Assembly: GCF_040954645.1 (NCBI RefSeq)
Contig: NC_092810.1
Coordinates: forward strand, 8,416,185-8,480,184
Direction of reading: 5' to 3'
Source of the DNA: Diabrotica undecimpunctata
Taxonomy: Eukaryota; Arthropoda; Insecta; Coleoptera; Chrysomelidae
Length of the DNA: 64,000 nucleotides
The notes under the pieces were generated by a model. The model was given only the letters and a program-made list of their open reading frames with translations, did not search any database and was not told where the DNA came from. How positions within the stretch are numbered: position 1 is the stretch's first letter; each line of letters begins with the position of its first letter. Shown here piece by piece: positions 45,767-57,480 of this stretch. A program made the translations under genes and the position numbers.

Positions 45767-45831
45767 GCAGTGGTTATACCCTTCTGACGAGACCTAAAGA
45801 GGTCGAAATACGTATCAGCGGTTGTCGCTGC
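45767..45831 (+). ncRNA. hammerhead ribozyme, plus strand
   Basis: CTGACGA (45784-45790), stem II GACCT/AGGTC (45791-45804), GAAA (45805-45808), stem III ATACGTAT and C45816 as the predicted cleavage position. Proximal stem I pairs CCCTT with AGCGG, with one mismatch. Distal stem I pairs GCAGTGG (45767-45773) with TCGCTGC (45825-45831) at all seven positions, allowing G-U. Confidence 0.78.
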
Positions 45832-45870
45832 CCTGTATCAAAGCAAAAAATCTAACACCGTCATTATGTT

Positions 45871-46300
45871 TTATTACTTACTTCGTTTGGAGTACAAGAA
45901 ACTGAATTTACTACGAATTTTGACCAGGATGAACGGCATGTGGAATGCAATTTTAGATTCCCTTGCCGATTAATTTATCCAGCTGTTTGTTTCGCAAATT
46001 TTAGGAAACACAGTGGTAAAAATTTAAATTTGGTTTCGCTAAGCAGAAATCGTTTGATTTCTCTTTTTGTTTTTTTTTTTTAATTGTTGAAGACTTTACA
46101 GACTCTCACGCAGATGTGATTTATAGTGAATGACTTCCTAAACTTTTTTAGTCAAATCGTTCTTTAGTTTTTGTGTGAAGTAACTTTGTTCTGTAGTTTC
46201 TCTTTATAGATGCAATAAAGCCTTGGTCTTTCCGTCAGCAGACTTAAGCATACACGTTTCAGGACGTGAGGGGACGTTACCAATTAACAACACAGCTTTT
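45871..46300. other. retrozyme-like body, no gene
   Basis: The stretch 45930-46050 (containing GGAATGCAATTTTAGATTCC) resembles 27578-27700 in the retrozyme-like unit. The layout, hammerhead then body, is the same. No protein frame is seen. Confidence 0.45.
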
Positions 46301-46645
46301 TGCGGCAAATTCTTTGCTTTTCAAGGTTTGTCCAATCCCTTATGTTTTTAAGCCATGAGTATTTCTTTCTTCCGATGCCCCGTTTTCCTTCTATCTGCCC
46401 TTCCATTATAAGCTTTAAGAACTGGTACTTGGAATTTCAAAATATATGACCCAGATAAGCAGTTTTTCTTCTTTTTATTATTGGCAGAAATTCTCGTTCT
46501 CTGCCCATTCGATTAAATACTTCGACATTTGTTGTGTGATCTGTTCAGGGAATTTTAAGTAGTCTTATAAATACCCACATTTCAAAGGCCTCCAATCTGT
46601 TCATCACATTGGTCTTTATGGTCCAGGTTTCTACACCATATAGCA
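46300..46645 (-). pseudogene. C-terminal RTE-like reverse transcriptase fragment
   Basis: The minus strand reads SILLYGVETWTIKTNVMNR, LEAFEMWVFIRLLKIP, a stop at 46545, then TDHTTNVEVFNRMGRE, RRKTAYLGHI and GKRGIGRKKYSWLKNIRDW. It is the usual tail of the family at 44148-45215. Upstream of 46645 unrelated GC-rich sequence replaces it. Confidence 0.75.
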
Positions 46646-46649
46646 GTAT

Positions 46650-47935
46650 GGAGTAAGGAGTATGGAGCAGACGTGCGAGAACCGAGCGAAGACACTGCCT
46701 AGGAGCTGCAGCGATCGGGCTAAAGCCAGACTTTTCAGGCTCACCGTGAATGTAAGCACGGTTAAGCGGAGACACGGCGCCTACAGCGGCCGAAGCCAGA
46801 TAAGAGGCAAAAGCCTACGCTGAAACGAGGTTAAACTGGGGAGATTTGTTGTTTTAATCAAGCGTTCACAGAGGCCAAAATTAAGGCGTAGGAAAGCGAA
46901 GAAGCATACGGGCTTTTAGCCTGTCGGGATACTCCCTGTGCCACCGTTTGGGATGACACTGTGGGATATAGTTTTTTAGAATTCTATATCTGGCAGACAC
47001 GGCCCTAAGGTCAGGGAGGTGAGAATAGCAAGTGGATACCGCTTTAGTGTTGCCTAGAGCGTGAACAACCGCGAACGAGGTCACTGGGTGGTACCCAGAA
47101 ACCGTGCTGGCAACGGGCCAGACTTACAACAAAAAAGCCTTCTTCCAAATTAAGGCACTAGTCCCAAAAACATGGATCGCTTACGATCCCCAACTGACCG
47201 AAAGGCATCCCCTAGCCCCTATGGTGGTAGTGAGAAAAAATTCCACTGCAGCATTGCCACGCGCTGCCCCCCATAGACGACGGAAACGGCAATTACGAGA
47301 TATTTAAGGAGCTGCCAATGGACGACGATATCACCAATGATGGGGACTTCAAACGCCTCAAAAACAAGAAAAAAAGGACGAAAGACCGAGCGGAGGGAAA
47401 CTGCCAAATAGAACCGACGACACCCCAAAAAGACAAACGAGTAAAGGCTAAGACAAAGGAGTAGCGAGGACGAAAATTCTGAACTACAAGCCCTAACAAC
47501 GTTGCTCAAGGAGAAGAACGCCGAAATAGCATCTCTACGAAAAAAGATTGAAGAACTGCAAGACACAATGGTTGCCTCACAGAGGTCTATCATTGAACAT
47601 ATGGATAAAAATTTCAATCAATTGAACCCAAAGAAATCTGAAGATAACCTGGAAAACCAGGCACAAAAGAAGAAAAACGAAGATGACCTGGAAAAACAGG
47701 CCGAGAAAAAGAAAGCAGAGGATAACCTGAAAACTCAGGAAAACAAGAAAACAAAAGCCACGGGTGCAATCCCCAACAAGTCTCAACCAAAAGAGAAAAT
47801 AAAAGCCACGGGAACAATTCCAAAAAAACCATAAGCAGAAGACAAACCAAAATCAAGAAAAGAAGATTTCCCCCCACTCACTCCCCCTAAACAGCGACAG
47901 GAAGGTGATGCGCAGGTCTACCCACGCGGTAATTG
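46650..47935 (+). pseudogene. 5' region and ORF1 of a Jockey/R1-like non-LTR element
   Basis: A GC-rich leader (about 46650-47170) precedes an ATG at 47172 (MDRLRSPTDRKAS). The frame stops at 47274 and continues after frameshifts as PPIDDGNGNYEIFKELP, then SELQALTTLLKEKNAEIASL and RKKIEELQDTMVASQ, a coiled coil. Next come three 13-residue lysine/glutamate-rich repeats (about 47631-47750) and DFPPLTPPKQRQEG near 47865. Coiled coil plus a PPL motif fits ORF1 of Jockey-like elements. It breaks off before any zinc knuckles or reverse transcriptase. Confidence 0.6.
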
Positions 47936-47939
47936 AATG

Positions 47940-49335
47940 TTTAAACTGGTAATTTAAATAACCTATTTTATAACAATTTCATAATAATAAATATTTTTGT
48001 AACCAAATGTTTTATATATGTCCCCGTTTATATCCAAATGAATTTATAAAACAATTTTTAAAATGTTAAAAAAATATTTAAAAAATAATAATATATTCTT
48101 GTAATATCGATGTGATCGTAGAGATATATAATTTTATGCAATTAACGAGTTAAAAATAAAAATAATGCTTAGAAACAGTTTTTTCAAGTTTTGAGTATTG
48201 AAGAAAACAAAAAGACAAAAATTGAAGGGTGCGACCAAAAATGCGCGGAAATTCGATCATTTAGCTACTAGATTTTAAAGTTATGAGCCAATAAAGTGGG
48301 AAAATATTAGTTATATATATATATATTAGAATTTGCTAACAATGATGATTCATAGCCCGTAAGAAAATAGATGGAAAAGCATACATCTAACTATTTCATT
48401 TTGAGGTAACGTAAAAAAGTGCGAAAAGGATAAAAAATGTGGTATTTTCGAATTTTATCTTTATGAAAGACTTAAATAGGGACTTTTACAAAAGAAGGTG
48501 ATAATGTGGAAGAAAAAATGTTGAATTATCAACTTAGTTTTGAGGTTATGTGCAAATAAATGAGTAAAAAAACGGTTTTTTTTTTTATTTTTCGATGCTT
48601 TCCGCTTAGAAATTGAAAATTCTGCCTTGACCTTTTAAAAGAACGAAAAAAAATACATAAAAAATTACTATTTAAAAGTTATTCAAAAATTATAAACATA
48701 ACCTAAGAAATTATTAAAAACTTCAATAATTTTTTCTGAGCTCAATTTTCAGTATAAAAATTTTATAAAAATCAGGCTATTTTGTATTCAAAATATAGAT
48801 CTTCATAAATTTTTTCAGATTTTTTAAAGCAAAATTGCGTCCAGAAAAAAACAAAGTCGAAAAAAGCTTCCTTTTTAGATTTAAGAGGTTCTATGGGCTC
48901 GGGGAAGCTAAAAATTTGCATGAAGTCATGGTTTTATATGCTTTATTAAAAACATTAGTCGTGGTGCTAATCGGTGTAGGGACACTTTTGACCATCTTAT
49001 CCCGCTATAGCCTTTAGTGCTATAGCATGATATAGTGCTATAGATTTCCATAAACTTGTGATTTATTACTCCATCTCGATTGCAAAGAGATTATAATGCA
49101 TGGAGTATCCTTAATAAGATTTTTTTTCACTAATCTTCTATTTATTTTAGTATTATTAATACTTCGCTTGTTAAAATTTATTCTTAAGATAACATTTGTG
49201 CTAAAAAGCCGCAAATTCCATAAAAAAACCTCACTAAAGACTTTTCCAATATAATGTCCTATAAAATATGTAACATTTTATCCCATAAACAAAACAAAAC
49301 GTATAATTGATGTGTAAAGGTAGAAATCAGCAAAG
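47940..49335. other. AT-rich non-coding stretch
   Basis: Contains a short (TA)n run near 48313-48326 and low-complexity A/T-rich sequence similar in style to 28440-29390. A 60-codon frame at 48835-49017 has no motif. Confidence 0.45.
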
Positions 49336-49585
49336 TTTATCCATTTTTCGTTTCCGTGTTTCTCCAAAACCCATTGGCATTGCCACACGAGCCTAACACC
49401 AAACGTGACCTTACGATGTTACGTAATCAATAACTCACCTTCTCTCTTCTGCTATCCTGTTACTACCGGAAATGCCCCGACCCTAGCCAAGGTATTCGCC
49501 CTTCGGCCTGACTCACGGAAGACCGTAGATGATTTTGTTTTGTGCGCGAAAGTAAGGCGCAGATTCCTTACAACTTACAAGTAAA
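49336..49585. other. GC-rich island of unknown nature
   Basis: About 230 bp (TTTCTCCAAAACCCATTGGC to CTTACAACTTACAA) is clearly GC-richer than its flanks and contains CTTCGGCCTGACTCACGGAA. It could be a SINE or LTR fragment. I found no A and B boxes and no flanking duplication. Confidence 0.35.
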
Positions 49586-50289
49586 AATACAACTCCAAAT
49601 AAATATATATGTTTTAAAGATGTAGTATAGTTAGAATGTGTAGAATTCGTTAAAAAACATCAGAATATTTTTATGAAAAGGATTTTAATTTGCTGAGTTT
49701 CACTAAGTATAAAAAATAAGTATAATATTTGATGACTATTTTAAGTATAACAATTAAAAATAAATTCCGTAAAGAATATTAAATGTATTGATTATACAGA
49801 ATTGGTTAAAAAATACTGGTAGAAAGTTTTTTTAAATAATATCGAAGTATGTAAATTCATTAATCCATTATATTTAGATTATATCGTCAGCTGTATCCAA
49901 TAGTGGCACAACACAAAAACTGGTAATTTTTCAAAACAGGGCTTTAAAGTTTGTGTACCAATAATTGTGTCTTATTTGTTTTACTATATGGATTGGGATT
50001 AAAAAAATGGTGTATTTGGGAGAACGTTAGCTAGCCTTTAATGAATTGTAACACAGACTTTTAAATTCAACCCTTATTTTGGGTTGTGCCACTATTGCAC
50101 ATCAACATTTTATCTTTCAAGACTAATTAAGGCAAAGACAAAATTGGCATTTTTCTTTTGTTATTCCTATTGACTAAACTAAAGGTTCAATAAATAATAC
50201 TACAAGTTACTTGAATAAGAAAATGTGTTTCTTAATAACTATAAAAAAACAAAATAAAAAAAGTATATTTTGATAATAATAGGAAAAGT
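49586..50289. other. no gene recognised
   Basis: AT-rich DNA. GTGGCACAACACAAAAA near 49902 and GTTGTGCCACTATTGCAC near 50084 form a short inverted pair about 180 bp apart. Confidence 0.4.
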
Positions 50290-51010
50290 TATGATTAACA
50301 ATTCTTTAAATGTCGGTGATCAGCGTGATTTCTACAGTTGTTGGTGAAACACTCTTGTCCTTATAAAGACTAGTAAGGTCTTTTTTCTATTTTTCAGTTA
50401 TTGGCAGGCTACCAGTGTAAGCTTTTTTTAGTTCTATATTATTCATACTTTCTAAACCTTTTTTTGTTTTTTTTTTCTTAGTGGTATCAACTGATCTGTA
50501 CTCCTGTTGTTCAAATAAAGTTTTAACATAGTAGTGAGCACCTTGGATCTTCATTGAAAATTGTCGCTTTTTCAGGTCAAAAAAATTAATATGACATAAT
50601 TTTTGTACTTTGCATGGTTGTTTGCACGAGCAGTTTTGTTCAGCATAGCTTAATGAGTAGGTAGATATATAGGCCCTCCTTTTAAAGCTTTAGTGATATT
50701 TCTGTCTATTAAAGAAAGGCAGCTGTCATCCTTATTTTGAGTATGATCGACAACTAAATAGCGATGAGGTATAAAAAAAACTGAAATGAGTTACAGTGTA
50801 CTGATACATTGAAATTAGGTATTTGTTTTTTCCTTGACCACCACAATTGTCTGAGTAAAATCTGAATTTCAAATCGTCAGAGTCGGTTTTTATAGATGTT
50901 TGTTCTAAATACATCAGCAGGCACGAACCAATTTCCATAGCACCCTTACTGCCTTCTCGTTCGTGCGAAATATAGTTGTGTACATTTCCCAGTCCCTTTT
51001 CTGAAGTTCA
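50290..51010 (-). pseudogene. C-terminal part of a multicopy arthropod gene of transposon type
   Basis: The minus strand reads MEIGSCLLMYLEQTSIK and LKFRFYSDNCGGQGKNKYLI (about 50810-50940), then across a frameshift VDHTQNKDDSC, YAEQNCSCKQPCK, FDLKKRQFSM, LKKAYTGSLPITEKIEKDL and a stop near 50300. FYSDNCGGQGKNK with a following HTQNxxD is typical of a gene family found in many copies in beetles, aphids and other arthropods and often annotated as uncharacterised. The aspartates look like an RNase H-type nuclease core, so a DNA-transposon origin is likely, but I cannot name the superfamily. Confidence 0.6.
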
Positions 51011-51145
51011 CATATAGAGAAATGATATGTTAACAGCTTAGGTTAATAATATTTAGTGGAAAGTTTGTAAGTTACATTCTTTTTGTCAAGTATTTTTAGC
51101 TCCAGGCTTAAGTTTTTCTACTTATGATGGTTATTATAAGCGTCT

Positions 51146-51420
51146 TCTAGGGCTATTTTTTCTTCACTGTCCGAATTTCAGTAGCTTTTGCGTTGTGGCT
51201 GTATCAGGTCTTGTTTCTGAGGCATATGTCAATATTGGTCTTGCACTAACTTTATAAATTTTTGACTTCATCTCAATGTTAATGTGTCTGTTTCGCCGTA
51301 TAGTGTTATTAAGGCATCTTGTCAGTCTATTTGCTTTTTGTACTTGATCTCTGACTTCTTTATCTAGTTCTCCATAGCTAGACAGTGTAATTCCAAGGTA
51401 TATATACCTGGGATATTAGA
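51146..51420 (-). pseudogene. non-LTR reverse transcriptase fragment
   Basis: The minus strand reads YIYLGITLSSYGELDKEVRD, VQKANRLTRCLNNTI, RRNRHINIEMKSKIYK and ILTYASETRPDTATTKKLL. This is the stretch behind the palm of RTE-like enzymes. The catalytic FADD and the end are both missing. Confidence 0.7.
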
Positions 51421-51730
51421 TTGCTTAAAGAAAATCTAGGACGAGTAAAAGAATTTAAATACCTTAGCTCAGAAAAAAACGAAAATTGGGACACTAAATC
51501 GAAAAATTGTCACAGAATACAGGCTAGTTGGTTTAACTAAGAGCGAATGTGGGGGGTACTTTGTGATGTAAAAAGTCGACGAAGGACTGAAATGAAAAAT
51601 GCACAAACAAGAGTATGGTGAGTTCTGAGTCGGTATACGACGGTAAAGTGTGGCATGTAAAGCAGATTCAGAAAAAGAAGATGAAGATAGCTGAAATAAA
51701 AATGTTACGGTAGATGTTGGACCGTCCCGC
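51421..51730 (+). pseudogene. second, oppositely oriented reverse transcriptase fragment
   Basis: The plus strand reads RVKEFKYLSSEKNENWDTKS, HRIQASWFN, RMWGVLCDVKSRRRTEMKN and, with stops, a KKxxxAEMKMLRWML-like end. It corresponds to the same protein region as the preceding fragment but from a different RTE-like family and on the other strand. Confidence 0.62.
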
Positions 51731-53850
51731 TTTTAAGTCTGCCTATTCTTCAGATTTCTGCTACATTTTTTATGGTTGGTTAAGAATATACAGAGTTTCC
51801 AGTGTTCGGGCACTTTTGATCTGGTAATACAGATTTGAAGCAATTAATCGAGAAGATGGGATAAAAAAAGAGACATATACATATAATTAAACATAAAAGG
51901 TTAAGATACTGGAGAGGGAAGTAAGAAAGAGAGAGGTAATAATCCATGGAATACAACATTTATAAAATAAAGATAAAACAACTGCGGTTTGTTTGTAGTC
52001 TTTCTCTATTGAGCGTTTTCTCGTATTTCGGTCGTCTGTTACAATTTTTCTTTTTAATTTTAAATATAGACTTGGAATTGCAAACAAGGAAAAGGTTCTA
52101 AAATTACTTTTTGTGACATGTTTAAGGTAAATATTATATTATGGAAGTCACTACTGATTGTAATGAGAATGACGGTTTACATTTATTTTAATGTTTCGAT
52201 TTTCTAGTCGAAAATCGTTTTCAAAAAAAATTTGAGATAAAGAATATACATTAGAAGGCAGATAAAATAATTTATAGAAAATATTTAGATGGAAATATTT
52301 AGGTAGAACATGGTTTTTTATTTACTGCTCTGAACTAATTGATTTCACAAAATTTGCTAGCTAACATTACATAAAAACTACATTATTAAAAAGTCGCACC
52401 ATAATATATATTTTAATGTAAATAAAAGTTTATATACAGACGTATATTGTGATGCTACATAGAGAAAATCCAATTAATTTGAACCTGTCAACGAGATATA
52501 ATAATTTTCACTTTATTGTCAATTTAGTGACCACACACAACCTGATTTACATATACTGGACAATTAACCAGATTACTAGAATAACTACAAGTGCTAGCGG
52601 TAAATCCGTTCGAACAGGCTAAAACTGTTATGACATTGTTGAACATGGGCCAATTTAAAATAATTTGTATAACCAGAGTATAATCAGCTATAAACCGCTT
52701 TGGGCGAAAAGATTATCAAGATTAGAAAACTAAGATTACAGTGGAATTTATAGTATTACATGATGTATTTAAATAAAGTAAAATGCTGAAATAATACTAA
52801 AGACTAGCTTTGGTCTATTTTTATGTAGAAAACTAGAAAAATAGGTACTCTTAAACAAACCAGATTGTACCTATGTAAAAAATAGTTAGTAGTTTTAGAA
52901 AAAGAAGGCAAAATGAAATGTATTTAATACAAACTGGTCTTAAATTTCTATTTCTTACTTAAATCCTATTAAAACACTTATATTTCTTTTACAAAAGAGT
53001 GAAATTACGCCATTCTAGTAACTTTTAATGTTCAGCTATACAGCAAACTCCTTATGCATGGATTCTGATATAATCTAGCGTTTTTTAGTGAATTATAAGT
53101 GTGCAAAATATTGCGGAATTGCCAGTTCATTTCTCGCAGCTTTTTGTTATTGTGTTTGTAAATTGAGGCTTGTGTTAGAAAATGTGTTTGAAAAAAAAGT
53201 GAAAATTAGCAGATCCACTATAACCTTGTTTAAGAATATGTTTCTGTTTGAATAAATGGAAGTATGTTAGATATGTTAGGTATTTATTTGATAAATTTGA
53301 TCAAAATTTTTGGATAAACACCTGTATTCAATTTTTTAATGTGGGTTGGTCCATTTTTCATTTAAAATATTTTTAATTAGCGAATGCGTTATCCCACAAA
53401 ACAATACACTCGATATTACGTCAAAGATTTTATTACCACATAATGTGTATAAAAACATCAGAAGTTAGAATGCCTACTCTTAGTCGTCAAATGTGGCAAT
53501 TACTTCACCTCCGGCAGCTTGAGCTGAAGATCTTAGGTTTTTATGGTTTATAAGAGGTATCAATTCCATTAACTAAATAAGGTCTTTTTCTAGCTTCATT
53601 AATGGTATTACCTTTTGGATACAGAAGAGGCAATTACATTGTATTCTTGGAAACAGATGTCCTTTTATTAAGATCCACTGCTTCAAAATAAACATCTTCA
53701 TTGTTCGAATACCTATATTGAAGAGCATTGGGAAAGTTTTTTCTAAACCTTAATCATTGAATTTTAAGCCACTCTACCTTGGTTTTTGATTAGGAATTTT
53801 TTCTGTTGGTTATATTACTTTCAAGCGATTTCGCAGAAAAATTACATATT
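51731..53850. other. long AT-rich stretch, no gene recognised
   Basis: About 2.1 kb without any motif, repeat structure or long frame that I can support. Confidence 0.5.
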
Positions 53851-53855
53851 TTTTG

Positions 53856-54989
53856 ACGTGACAACGTCTTAAATTAGGTTGTGACTCGGAGCCATTTAAG
53901 AAAAAGTGTAACGCCCGCTCACGTCTGTTACAGTGAGTCACCGAACGAGAGAGAGGCCCGCCGGACCGGCGAATGCCTTGCGTCTCTCTCCCACTCAAAC
54001 ATGATCGGTCCGCTGCGCGCGCAGCACTAGAGAATTAGGCGCGTTGAATCGCTAAAGTTGAAAATCGTTGAAAGTATCGTCAGCTGTGTCTGTAGTGAAA
54101 ATGTGGAGTGCTTACAGTGTCCTATTTTAGGGGGAACCACCAGTATCAGATATAATTTTAGGAAATTACCTAGGGACCTATATTCTTTTATAATATTGCT
54201 ATGGATTTATCCATTTAATATTGAGCAATGATTGTAAACATTCTTTATAGTTTAAACTTCAATGAAAATTATTAACTGTGTCTAAAGACATATATGATAT
54301 GAGGTATTTTACCCAAGAGTATTAAGTATAATGAATATACATAAAAACATAATTTTGTTTTCTTAGGATTTAACATTTTGTCAGCACATTATCTCAAATT
54401 CACACTTAAATCAATATGTTTTTACTATTAGGTCTGTTGAATGTTTGTTCTTTACACAAAATTTAGTCTATACTTCATATTTATTATAGGCGGTAAAATA
54501 TACATTACAATTCAGTTGTTTATAAACCACTTTCAAAGCATAAAGAACCTTTTAAGCTTTGTTTATATTATTTTGTGTATATTAATTGAGTTAATTGGAG
54601 TAGCCCACTTTGATACAAAAATACAGTCAATTTATGGATATTTCAAGGTGACAATCTAAAAAAAGCTGATTTCCTCCCATGCATTTTATTAGAAACACTT
54701 GAAATTAAAAAAAAAATTAAAAATCATAAGATGTAAGACCTTAATCGTGAGATCGTGAGATTTGTCTTCAATTCGTGAGTAGATTCGTCATTTACAACAA
54801 CTACAACAATAAAGGTAAATAATTGTACACTAATATTTCATTATCGTAAACTATGATTGATTGATTAATTGTTAGATTGACACAAAAGTTGAGAAACTGA
54901 GTTTATAGCGGCAATTCCTTGTTCCTATTGTGCAATTTAATAATATTCATATCAATAAATATTCTACCGAGAAAAAGACGTTGTCACGT
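53856..54989. mobile_element. possible non-autonomous element with 15-bp inverted ends
   Basis: ACGTGACAACGTCTT at 53856-53870 is exactly complementary to AAGACGTTGTCACGT at 54975-54989. Just inside the left end is a GC-rich patch (53900-54050) containing GCCCGCCGGACCGGCGAATG. The interior has no coding motif. No target duplication is evident. Confidence 0.45.
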
Positions 54990-55479
54990 AAAATCTTCGC
55001 CTGTAAAACCGACTTTACAGGCAACCGATTTTTTTTTTAGATTTAAAATTTTAAAATAAAAAATGGGAGAGTTAGAATGATAAATATGTGCTGTAATGGT
55101 TAATTTTGTCATTATTAATATTAGACTAAAACTCATAAATTTAAAAATCTCATAACAGCATCTACCAGGCTTGTAAAAATAGATTTTTTGTCAGAGTTGC
55201 TTAGCGATTCTCGATGCCAATATTCACTTCGCTTATTTGTAGTGATAATCCGCTTCCTTTCGAGTTCTACGAGATCGCACCATTCTTTGATGCATTCCAC
55301 GGACATGTTTGGAATAACATATAGCTGTTTCCAGAGGCGGATCAAATGACCTGGAAAAACGTATTAAATATGTCGGTGGTAAGATTTTTCGTTTTACGTT
55401 GCATAAATTTCAAAGGTCCTGTATTCAGTAGTTGTTTGATTCGGTGGTTTTGATAAAAAGTGTTTTCTAAAGGTGAAAT
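54990..55479. other. no gene recognised
   Basis: A 70-codon minus-strand frame at 55133-55345 (CIKEWCDLVELERKR) has no family I recognise. Confidence 0.4.
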
Positions 55480-55483
55480 TTAA

Positions 55484-56090
55484 CCCTCCAGTACACGCGC
55501 GGATTACATACGTAATCCATTGAATTTTATAATATTGCTATTCGAACTATACTGTATATAAAGTTGCCTATCTCCTTATACCTTCAGGGCATAGTATAAG
55601 GAACTGTTTTAGTATGCGAATGTCGCTAAAAATTATATTTTGTATTCGGCGGTTAAGGTAAGTTTTCTGCGTGAAAAAGAGTAACAAATATTTATTTTTT
55701 ATTTTTGTTTTAGTTGTCAGCAATGTCCAGACCAAAAAAATAAGATTCAGCGACTCTAAGTTTGAAAAATGCTCATGGAATGGAATAATGAAATAGAGAA
55801 CGAACAGGAGCCAAATATAGATGTTATAGTGACGACGACAGCTGCTCAGATGACTCTAATGTTGAGCAATATGTATCTGATGATGTTCTAGAACAATAAT
55901 AAATAATAAAAATAATTTCAAAATACTATCTTAGCAAAGACAAAAAAAGTGGAGTAAGATGTATCTTGCGTCTACTTTAAGAACTCGGACGACAAATATT
56001 AAAGTTTTGAAGTTACGAGGACCGATAAGACAAGCTGGAAACGCAAAAACTCAGGTTGAGTGCTTCAAACGAATGCTAGATGATAATATC
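55484..56090 (+). pseudogene. piggyBac end and transposase N-terminus
   Basis: TTAA at 55480-55483 is followed by CCCTCCAGTACACGCGCGG, a piggyBac-like terminus. From about 55724 a broken frame reads MSRPKK, then SDDDSCSDDSNVEQYVSDD, the acidic N-terminus, and TRTTNIKVLKLRGPIRQAG and ECFKRMLDDN. Retroelement fragments replace the sequence from about 56090. A later part of such a transposase appears at 57255. Confidence 0.55.
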
Positions 56091-56897
56091 TTCTTCTTCA
56101 TGTACCATGTCTTTTCAGAACGTTGGTTACGATTATAGCTATCTTAATTTTATTCACTGCCACTCTAAATAGCATGCTTGTACCAACACCATACCAATCT
56201 CGCAAGTTCTTTAACGTTCTAGTATTGTGTAGAAAGCCTCATGGCGATTTAGATCGTTTTTATTCACAGTCCAGGACTCGACATTATAAAGTAAGACCGA
56301 GAACACGTAGCAGCGAAGTAGGCGGATCCTCAATGCCAATTTTAGGTCTCTGTTACATAACACCCTGGACATCCTTCTAAAAGCCGCTCTAGCCTGCTCT
56401 ATCCTATATCTAATTTCGCCGTGACTTTCTGCGTTACAATTTAATTGCTGTCCAAGGTAAACGATTTTATCAACTTGCTCAAGTTTGGTATTATTTACAT
56501 ACATAGACGGTTTTATATGCTGTTGTTTACTTATTACGAGTATTTTGGTTTTCCGTATGTTCAGATCCAGACCTGCCTCCCTACAACTCTTAACGACACT
56601 ATCAAGTAGTGTTTGCAGATCTTCTTGACTAGAAGCTAGGAATACCGTATTATCCGCATATCGCAAATTACTGATGTTTTCGCCATTCACAAGTATTCCT
56701 TTTTGTTTTTCAGAAAGTGCTTTTCTGAAAATTCTTTCGAAGTAAACGTTGAAAGGCAGGGGTGACAAGATGCATCCCAGCCGTACTCCTCTTTTAATAT
56801 TAAGAGCCCGTGATTCCACACCATCTACTAAAACTAATGTTGTTTGATTCCAATATAAATTTGCAATATATTCGAACATCTCTGCCGTCCAAGCCAA
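56090..56897 (-). pseudogene. RTE-like reverse transcriptase with deleted middle
   Basis: A 228-codon open frame reads EYIANLYWNQTTLVLVDG, IKRGVRLGCILSPLPFNVY, SNLRYADNTVFLASSQEDLQ (catalytic YADD changed to YADN), YLGQQLNCNAESHGEIRYR and LLYNVESWTVNKNDLNRHEA. It then jumps to KNLRDWYGVGTSMLFRVAVN near the end, so about 80 codons are missing. Loss of the second catalytic aspartate also rules out activity. Confidence 0.8.
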
Positions 56898-57175
56898 TGT
56901 CTTTTAGAGCTAAGCCAAAAATGTTTTATCTGGGACGTATAGTAAGGAGAAGTAGATATAAAATATTACAACTGATCCTTAAAGACAAAATAGAGGGTCG
57001 CAGAGGTGTAGGAAGACAACAAGGTTGTCTTGTTCTTGGTTAAAAAACATTCGTGAATTGACTCAGATATCAAATGCAGGACAATTATTCCATATTGCAG
57101 AAGATCGAGAAGCCTTCGCAATGGTGATCGCCAAAGTCGGATAATTCTGATATGGCACGCGAAGAAGAAGACTAT
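56898..57175 (+). pseudogene. RTE-like C-terminal fragment, opposite orientation
   Basis: The plus strand reads MFYLGRIVRRSRYKILQLIL, KDKIEGRRGVGRQQ and, after a frameshift, TQISNAGQLFHIAEDREAFA and MVIAKVG before GAAGAAGAAG. It directly abuts the minus-strand fragment, so the two came from separate insertions or an inversion. Confidence 0.72.
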
Positions 57176-57254
57176 CGATGAACAGCTCGTATAATTCAGG
57201 GGGGAGGAAATGATAATTTAAAGTTTATATAAGTAGTAAGTAAAAATAAAAATT

Positions 57255-57480
57255 TTCCATGGGTAATGCTTCTTTATATAATGGAAAAGTCCAAACAACA
57301 AATAATGAGTCAGTGCCAGCTTTATACGTTCGAAAATTATCAGAATTAATACATGGAACCAACCGAACTATAGCAGTAGATAACTGGTTTACCTCAGCTA
57401 ACAACGAGGATGGCAGAAAAATGGCGGTATTCCCAAAAATGTTGTATTTTTCTAACACATTTTTACAAAGTTGCTTATCA
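57255..57480 (+). pseudogene. piggyBac transposase fragment with DNWFTS block
   Basis: The frame reads ASLYNGKVQTTNNESVPALY, VRKLSELIHGTNRTIAVDN and WFTS, the second catalytic aspartate region of piggyBac transposases. It may be the downstream part of the copy whose N-terminus is at 55724-56090. Sequence after SANNEDG no longer fits the family. Confidence 0.65.

Larger units (their letters stand above)
45655..45870. repeat. large inverted repeat carrying two opposed hammerhead ribozymes
   Basis: Arms 45655-45742 and 45782-45870 are nearly perfect complements with only a few differences, around a 39-nt loop. Each arm contains the core of a hammerhead ribozyme, one on each strand. As RNA from either strand the whole would form a strong hairpin of about 88 bp. 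Confidence 0.85.

Noticed and set aside
47219..47877. Minus-strand frames opposite the ORF1 region, some hydrophobic
   Set aside because: They are antisense to the lysine-rich coiled-coil frame; the hydrophobic look comes from reading AAG/AAA codons in reverse.
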